From a virus: a stretch of 28,365 bases of DNA. The position numbers and the translations under genes were made by a program. A model generated the notes under the pieces. That model was not told the DNA's origin, made no database searches, and saw only the letters and a list, made by a program, of their open reading frames with translations. The stretch is taken from the IMG/VR virus record IMGVR_UViG_3300032084_001580, positions 1-28,365 of that record. One strand, written 5' to 3'. This document shows positions 23,615-28,365 of this stretch, piece by piece; within the stretch, counting starts at the first letter, position 1, and every line of letters starts with the position of its first letter.

Positions 23615-23624
23615 TATATTTATA
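23615..23624 (+). promoter_or_regulatory. late-promoter-like element TATATTTATA
   Basis: Fifth intergenic copy, extending as ATATTTATAGTAAAC and so resembling the copy at 11780 in its flank as well. It lies in the only gap of this part of the structural block, 16 bases before the ATG at 23641, and would give the distal adhesion genes a separate late transcript. No -35 box is visible. Confidence 0.55.
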
Positions 23625-23640
23625 GTAAACAAAATAGAAT

Positions 23641-24285
23641 ATGGGATATCTAAATAATTCTACAATAACTGTTGATGCTATTCTCACTAAGAAAGGTAGA
23701 GAAATATTAGCACGTGGAACTAATCAGTTTCAGATCACGCAGTTCGCATTAGCAGATGATGAAATAGATTATGATCTTTATAATCCAGATCATCCTCTCG
23801 GTACAGCATTTTATGGTGCTGCGATTGAAAATCTTCCAATAACGGAAGCATTGACAGATGAAACGCAGATGATGAAGTACAAACTCATCACATTGCCTCG
23901 AGGCTCTCAACGTTTACCAGTTATTGCAGTTCCAGTTCCAGCAATCAATGGGGCTTCTGGTACAACATTCCAGATAACTCCACAGACTGTCAACTTACCA
24001 TCGGCTAATGCAGGAGTATTTGGTTATACAGCAGTTATCAATGATTCTAATTTAGTTGCAGGTACTGGTACAGGTCAAGCTGGTACAGCTGGAGCAACAG
24101 TTGCTACATTTATTGGCGATGCTGGTACGACAGCGCAGTTAACGGGCAATCAATTCAGTTTCACATTGATACATCCACAAGCTGGTAATACGGCAGCTCC
24201 TAACTTACAGACATCAATCACATTCTTCGGAAATGAAACAGGAGGGTCAGTAACATTACCTATCACAATCAGACCAGTACAATAA
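23641..24285 (+). CDS. conserved marine-phage structural protein, tail-fibre/baseplate region
   Basis: A 214-residue protein. Its first 90 residues (GYLNNSTITVDAILTKKGRE; FQITQFALADDEIDYDLYNP; then an IENLPITEALTDETQ stretch) are a highly conserved opening among marine T4-like phage structural proteins as I recall, although no role is established. The rest is Gly/Ala/Thr-rich and beta-like (AGTGTGQAGTAGATVATFIG), with strands that could form an Ig-like surface domain at the C-terminus (FSFTLIHPQ; SITFFGNETGG). It follows a late-type promoter and comes first in a three-gene set of likely adhesion or fibre proteins. Confidence 0.65.
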   Translation: MGYLNNSTITVDAILTKKGREILARGTNQFQITQFALADDEIDYDLYNPDHPLGTAFYGAAIENLPITEALTDETQMMKYKLITLPRGSQRLPVIAVPVPAINGASGTTFQITPQTVNLPSANAGVFGYTAVINDSNLVAGTGTGQAGTAGATVATFIGDAGTTAQLTGNQFSFTLIHPQAGNTAAPNLQTSITFFGNETGGSVTLPITIRPVQ

Positions 24286-24301
24286 ATTAAAGAAGACAAT
24301 T

Positions 24302-25699
24302 ATGCAAACAGCGTTATCACTAGCAATTGAACAATTCGGACATAGACTTCCGATGGATTTTTATGGCTCAGTTTTTTCACCTGGAGGTCCAATTGGACCA
24401 GGGCCAATGGTACCAGATCCTAACAATCCATTTTTAGCTGGTCAGGGAGCTGGAGCCGGTCAAGGAGGTAATTATGGTGGACTCAATATGCAACAAAATC
24501 CAGGAGGACAAGTCTTTAATCCAGGTCTAACTCCAGGCGCTCAGGGTAACAATATCGGACAGATAGGTGGCACATTTGCCAGCAATGTGTTCACTCCATT
24601 TGATTTTAACAATGACGTTCTGTCAGATGTACAGGAAGAAGTTACCAGAGGTTTGTTTTCAGGTAATACAGGTAGTTTAGTCAACATGTTCACAAGTTCA
24701 TTGTTAACAGCAACTCAGAAAACATATTATCAGGAGATTCATTCCAATGGAGATCCTGCTTTAACAAATGATGCGGTATCAGAACTTTCCATAGCATATG
24801 GTCATTTCGGAGGCTCAGGTTCCAGAGATTTGACAGGCAATCTTAACAATGACACACCGACAAGAGGTATTTATTCACAATATGCTCAATTGTTATTAGA
24901 CCCGGGAGATCGTAAATTTACATTTGATGGCACAAACAGTGATTCCATTTATGTATTAAATTTCAATAGAGCTAGATTTAGAGAGCGAATTGATGCTGGT
25001 AACTTTGAATTGACATTAGCTAGACTATCTGCATCTTTAGGAAGTGCGTTTGCAAACAATGCACATACCGGATCTAATGTGAAATTATCCGGCGATAGTG
25101 AATATATACAGATAGTCGATGATTCATCTGCTAACAATCCTACTGTAGGTCAATTTGGTCCAATTTATAATTTAGTATCAGGGACATTAGATAATGCAAC
25201 TCAAGGTCAGGTTATACATAATCCGACTGACCCAGTGCATTATGGATTGTTATATCCACATCTAGGTGTCGCTGTACTTAACGCTGAAAAATTAGATTTA
25301 GATTTATCAGCAGGAGGTGTCAATTTTGGATCAGTGACAGGATCTCAGGTTCAGGGTGATAATGCAATGAAATTGTTCAGATCTTTATCTGGATCAAATA
25401 ATTTAACACCGGTGAATTTTAATGGTGGTATACAGGCCCGTTCCATGGAACGAGTTAAAGCATCATACTATTTCTGCAGAGTACGTAATGCTACTTACAA
25501 TTATTCTAATAATAAATCATTTACATCTGGATCTGGAGAATTAGCATATGCTAGTTTTGCAGATAATCCTCAAGTATATATCACTACTGTAGGGATGTAT
25601 AATAATAATAGAGAATTATTAGCAGTTGCAAAACTGAGTCAGCCGATATTAAAGAACTTTACTAGGGAAGCATTGATCAAGGTGAAGTTAAATTTCTAA
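24302..25699 (+). CDS. virion structural protein with Gly/Pro-rich N-terminus
   Basis: A 465-residue protein. The first 20 residues (MQTALSLAIEQFGHRLPMDF) are a conserved-looking head. A disordered Gly/Pro/Asn-rich stretch follows at about 27-100 (e.g. PGGPIGPGPMVPDPNNP), then a beta-rich body beginning near YSQYAQLLLDPGDRKFTFDG. The last 90 residues hold YYFCRVRNATYNYSNNKSF and VYITTVGMYNNNRELLAVAK. The same C-terminal module ends the following protein, so both probably attach to the same partner or form related trimers. A purine stretch (AAAGAAGAC) precedes the ATG. The role as tail-fibre or baseplate periphery protein is inferred from place. Confidence 0.65.
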   Translation: MQTALSLAIEQFGHRLPMDFYGSVFSPGGPIGPGPMVPDPNNPFLAGQGAGAGQGGNYGGLNMQQNPGGQVFNPGLTPGAQGNNIGQIGGTFASNVFTPFDFNNDVLSDVQEEVTRGLFSGNTGSLVNMFTSSLLTATQKTYYQEIHSNGDPALTNDAVSELSIAYGHFGGSGSRDLTGNLNNDTPTRGIYSQYAQLLLDPGDRKFTFDGTNSDSIYVLNFNRARFRERIDAGNFELTLARLSASLGSAFANNAHTGSNVKLSGDSEYIQIVDDSSANNPTVGQFGPIYNLVSGTLDNATQGQVIHNPTDPVHYGLLYPHLGVAVLNAEKLDLDLSAGGVNFGSVTGSQVQGDNAMKLFRSLSGSNNLTPVNFNGGIQARSMERVKASYYFCRVRNATYNYSNNKSFTSGSGELAYASFADNPQVYITTVGMYNNNRELLAVAKLSQPILKNFTREALIKVKLNF

Positions 25700-25717
25700 C
25701 CTAAAAATCAATGTTGA

Positions 25718-27859
25718 ATGGCAACACGTCCTTACATATTCCATCCAGTAAAGAGTCGGGATGTACATCAACGACCGGTAAAAACGTTTAAACATTATCG
25801 TATAACAGATACGTCATTTAACACAGGTAGCGGGGCTACTAGATATGACGCTATATACTTAGGTCGGCAATATCCAGAAATTAATGTTGGCGATTCTACA
25901 TATGGTTATCCAGAAAATACTGAAACAGGTACGAATAAACATGTTGTATGGCATGGTATAGATCATAGATATTATGACCGTCCTTTTGATCCTACCATGA
26001 CACAGGAATTATACGATATTAAAAATACACATAAATTTCTTTGGTATTCTGCTTCTATAATGTCAATACCATATTTTGATATGGGCGAACGAATAAGAAA
26101 GAATAGTGTTAGATTAAATATCGATGGCCCTGGTGATATTAATTATACGGCTACTGATGATGGTTATGGTAATTTACGTGACCATCAAATTGATAGTGCT
26201 AGTTTTGCGTCATCTAGTAAGAGTGTATTACATCTATCATTTAATAATGAATATAGACAGTTTAGATTTCAGCAAGGGGGATTAGGAACGCCTACACATC
26301 CGTTCCCATATTTTCTTAAAACAGCTCCTACTAATTTAAACCATTATCAGAAACAAACTGCTAATACATACGAATATAAAGATATTGATATTGTCAGAGG
26401 TGTCAGGACTACTGGTTATGATCAACATTCAGGGTTGGCTGCGCATTTTAAACAGTCCGGGTCTTATATAAGATTATCAACATATACTAATGGCATTCCT
26501 CCGTTAGATTCACATCGTGAAGTTGACAATCCTTTTGAAAGTTTCGGTTTCTGTGATGATTATACAATATCATTCTGGGTAAAAAGAACTCCTAGCGTTC
26601 CAGGTCCTTATACATTACTTAGTAAAAATACAATAAAACGTGTTGCAAGACATGATTCCGTTAATGGTACATATTTTGAAGATGTTGTTCATGAGCCGCC
26701 AGCTATTGGCCAGAACTTTGATAATCACCGTACACCATTTGCTATAGGAGTGATACCAAATACAGATGATACAGTTAGTTATCGATTTCATGCTAGTAAT
26801 GGTAGTACATCAGTGCATTTATCCGGATCGAGTACTACCACTACCGGAGATGAAGCTACTGCTTGGGACCATGTATTGATACGTAATAAAAATTCTAATG
26901 TACAGATGTATCTTAATGGTAGCCAAGTAGCATCTGATAGATTACCAAAAGGTAAATTAGGTAATGAATATGATATAATGTTAGGTTCATCGGTGGGAGG
27001 ATTTTATAGTAATAGAATTATTGAATCACCTATAAGTACTGATCTAACTACTCCAGACAATGTCATTAGATATATTCAGTCTGATTTATTAATCGAAGAT
27101 GAAGCTGTATTTACAATAGGAGAAAATACAGTCGTCGTTATACAAGGTAACTTAACTATTGAACCTAGCGCTTCTATGGTGTTAAGCAAAGATTCAACTG
27201 TTTATGTTGCAGAATCGGTTACATTAGAAGCCCCAGGTGATTTGACAGATAGTATACAAATGGGATTTGATTCGACATTGATATTTGGTGACCGTACGGG
27301 ATCGGATGGTTGGCTTGATTTTCATATGGCTGAATTACGTATGTATGATTATGCCGTAGATGAGACAGGTATTTCATCATTGAGCAATAGAAATTTCGTA
27401 TCTGGTTCATTGTATCAAACATCGGTGATGGGCAATACCTTCTATAAACAAGGAGCTATAGTTGTCACATCTCCATTAGAAAAACATGTCACTGGTTCTG
27501 GTGTTTTCTTCCCAGGTAGTAATGAAAGTTTTGATCTAAGATATCGAGGTTGTCATACCATATACGAAAATGAAGTGATGGTGAGAATACCAGCTGGTAA
27601 ATTAAATGTAAGTACAAATCCTACAGCAACATTTAGAACTACTACAAAGGGTGGTAATCCATGTTTACCATTTGAAAGACAGTCAATGCCAGGTTACAAT
27701 ATCAAATCAATGTTTGTATCAGGAACAGCAGATCCATATATCACAACTATAGGATTATATGATAGATATAGAAGGTTATTAGCAGTTGGAAAATTATCAC
27801 AGGCAGTTCAGAAAAGGCCAGATATTGATACCAACATTATTTTAAGATGGGATTATTAA
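25718..27859 (+). CDS. LamG-like adhesion protein with inserted beta-solenoid and shared C-terminal module
   Basis: A 713-residue protein. Residues 1-230 are a virion-attachment part (RPYIFHPVKSRDVHQRPVKT; HKFLWYSASIMSIPYFDMGE). A LamG/ConA-like jelly roll starts near 240 (GLAAHFKQSGSYIRLST; DYTISFWVKRTPS; NVQMYLNGSQVASDRL; YDIMLGSSVGGFYS). It is interrupted at about 435-517 by a repeat-like run (FTIGENTVVVIQGNLTIEPS, then ASMVLSKDSTVYVAES) that looks like beta-solenoid coils, and resumes with WLDFHMAELRMYDYAVDE. The C-terminus (YITTIGLYDRYRRLLAVGKL) repeats the module of the previous protein. LamG-like domains bind glycans, so this is a candidate receptor-binding protein. It ends immediately before the resolvase gene. 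Confidence 0.7.
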   Translation: MATRPYIFHPVKSRDVHQRPVKTFKHYRITDTSFNTGSGATRYDAIYLGRQYPEINVGDSTYGYPENTETGTNKHVVWHGIDHRYYDRPFDPTMTQELYDIKNTHKFLWYSASIMSIPYFDMGERIRKNSVRLNIDGPGDINYTATDDGYGNLRDHQIDSASFASSSKSVLHLSFNNEYRQFRFQQGGLGTPTHPFPYFLKTAPTNLNHYQKQTANTYEYKDIDIVRGVRTTGYDQHSGLAAHFKQSGSYIRLSTYTNGIPPLDSHREVDNPFESFGFCDDYTISFWVKRTPSVPGPYTLLSKNTIKRVARHDSVNGTYFEDVVHEPPAIGQNFDNHRTPFAIGVIPNTDDTVSYRFHASNGSTSVHLSGSSTTTTGDEATAWDHVLIRNKNSNVQMYLNGSQVASDRLPKGKLGNEYDIMLGSSVGGFYSNRIIESPISTDLTTPDNVIRYIQSDLLIEDEAVFTIGENTVVVIQGNLTIEPSASMVLSKDSTVYVAESVTLEAPGDLTDSIQMGFDSTLIFGDRTGSDGWLDFHMAELRMYDYAVDETGISSLSNRNFVSGSLYQTSVMGNTFYKQGAIVVTSPLEKHVTGSGVFFPGSNESFDLRYRGCHTIYENEVMVRIPAGKLNVSTNPTATFRTTTKGGNPCLPFERQSMPGYNIKSMFVSGTADPYITTIGLYDRYRRLLAVGKLSQAVQKRPDIDTNIILRWDY

Positions 27860-28273
27860 ATGGGCTGGAGAAGTCGAAGTAAGACACGACGCGATGCGTT
27901 GAAGTCAGGTTATAGATCGGGATTTGAAGTTAAGATAGCAGATCAACTCACTGAGCAGAAAATAGATCCAAAAAAGGTTTATGAAACGACAAAAATTAAT
28001 TATATTGTACCTGAGAGGCAGAGTACTTATACAGTTGATTTCACATTACCTAATGGTATATTGATTGAAACGAAAGGTCGATGGACTACGGAAGATCGTA
28101 AGAAACATTTGTTAATAAAGAAACAACATCCAGACTTAGATATCAGAATTATATTTCAGTCAGCAAAAACAAAGATCAGAAAGGGTTCAAAAACCACCTA
28201 CGGAGACTTTTGTGATAAACATGGCATTACGTGGTCAGAGAAGGAAATTCCAGAAGAATGGTTGAATGTTTGA
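27860..28273 (+). CDS. T7 endonuclease I-type Holliday junction resolvase
   Basis: A 137-residue protein of the Phage_endo_I family, similar in length to T7 gp3 (149). The active-site residues of T7 endonuclease I (E20, D55, E65, K67) have clear counterparts at E23 (GFEVKIADQL), D60 (YTVDFTLPNG) and E70/K72 (LIETKGRW). The family landmarks TTEDRKKHLLIKKQHPDLD and IRIIFQSAKTKI follow. The enzyme cuts four-way and branched DNA so that replicated concatemers can be packaged. T4 itself uses gp49 (endonuclease VII) instead, so the phage has taken a T7-type enzyme. It is the last gene here, placed directly after the adhesion protein without a gap. Confidence 0.92.
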   Translation: MGWRSRSKTRRDALKSGYRSGFEVKIADQLTEQKIDPKKVYETTKINYIVPERQSTYTVDFTLPNGILIETKGRWTTEDRKKHLLIKKQHPDLDIRIIFQSAKTKIRKGSKTTYGDFCDKHGITWSEKEIPEEWLNV

Positions 28274-28283
28274 ACCGACAAAA

Positions 28284-28319
28284 AACTTTGAAAAAAGTTG
28301 GCAAAAAGGTTGACCTTTT
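28284..28319 (+). terminator. tandem hairpins after the resolvase gene
   Basis: Hairpin 1: AACTTT (28284-28289), GAAA loop, AAAGTT (28294-28299), a stable GNRA-type tetraloop. Hairpin 2: AAAAGG (28304-28309), loop TTGA, CCTTTT (28314-28319). They are four bases apart and begin ten bases after the stop codon. The T-rich tract after the second starts at 28326, after GAAAAA, so intrinsic termination is uncertain, but mRNA end protection or partial termination is plausible. Confidence 0.45.
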
Positions 28320-28338
28320 GAAAAATTTTTATTATTTT
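28310..28338 (+). promoter_or_regulatory. candidate sigma-70 promoter TTGACC-17-TATTTT
   Basis: TTGACC (28310-28315) is a five-of-six -35 box and stands 17 bases from TATTTT (28333-28338), a four-of-six -10 box. It overlaps the second hairpin and would read out of the window. The extreme AT content makes chance matches to -10 easy, so confidence is low. No gene start is visible before the window ends. Confidence 0.3.
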
Positions 28339-28365
28339 CAATTAATAAATTTTCATTTGAAAGTT

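Noticed and set aside
1-28365. tRNA genes, CRISPR arrays, insertion sequences or integration sites
   Set aside because: No cloverleaf, regularly spaced direct repeats, transposase, integrase or terminal repeats were seen; almost all of the window is coding on one strand.

Overview
This window is a stretch of a tailed-phage genome, most likely a T4-superfamily (contractile-tail) phage of a marine or aquatic bacterium. The base composition is AT-rich. Every gene I can support reads on the + strand, genes are packed with stop/start overlaps or gaps of a few bases, and there are no tRNA genes, CRISPR arrays or insertion sequences. The T4-type assignment rests on a gp25-like and a gp6-like baseplate wedge pair, a gp55-like late sigma factor and a run of very large virion proteins. 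Two small genes, an Hc1-type histone H1-like protein and a DUF4494-like protein, resemble families I know mainly from Bacteroidota. Many genes also lack a Shine-Dalgarno sequence. I therefore infer a Bacteroidota host; this is an inference.

Layout. (1) 1-3186: end of an unrecognised gene, the Hc1-like protein, and a set of small unknown proteins including a SAM-dependent methyltransferase. (2) 3190-8170: an accessory or takeover region with an Hsp20 chaperone flanked by an inverted repeat, a UvsE/UvdE UV-damage endonuclease, a 57-residue overlapping gene, a four-span membrane protein with a long coiled coil, a Cys-containing basic protein, a ClpP-type protease with its full triad, an HD-domain hydrolase and a small membrane-anchored protein. 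(3) 8172-8930: the gp55-like sigma factor. (4) 8958-27859: the baseplate and tail-adhesion module. It holds a small helical protein, an OB-fold spike/hub protein, an M15-type zinc peptidase (probable cell-wall hydrolase), gp25-like and gp6-like wedge proteins, and six further structural proteins of 214 to 1587 residues. Several of these have LamG-like, DNRLRE-like and Gly/Pro-rich parts, which suits surface contact. (5) 27860-28273: a T7 endonuclease I-type Holliday junction resolvase, then tandem hairpins and a possible promoter at the window edge.

Regulation. Two promoter classes are visible. Host-like sigma-70 sites (TTGATT-17-TATATT at 721, TTGATA-16-TATAAT at 6483) precede early or accessory-type genes. 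A second element, ATATTTATA, usually preceded by C or T and with no -35 box, lies in five intergenic gaps directly upstream of genes (109, 2753, 8937, 11780, 23615), three of them opening structural segments. I read it as the late promoter that the gp55-like sigma factor probably recognises. It is the reverse complement of the classical T4 late element TATAAATA. Three genes (2767, 3760, 6516) start so close to their -10 elements that their transcripts should be leaderless or nearly so.
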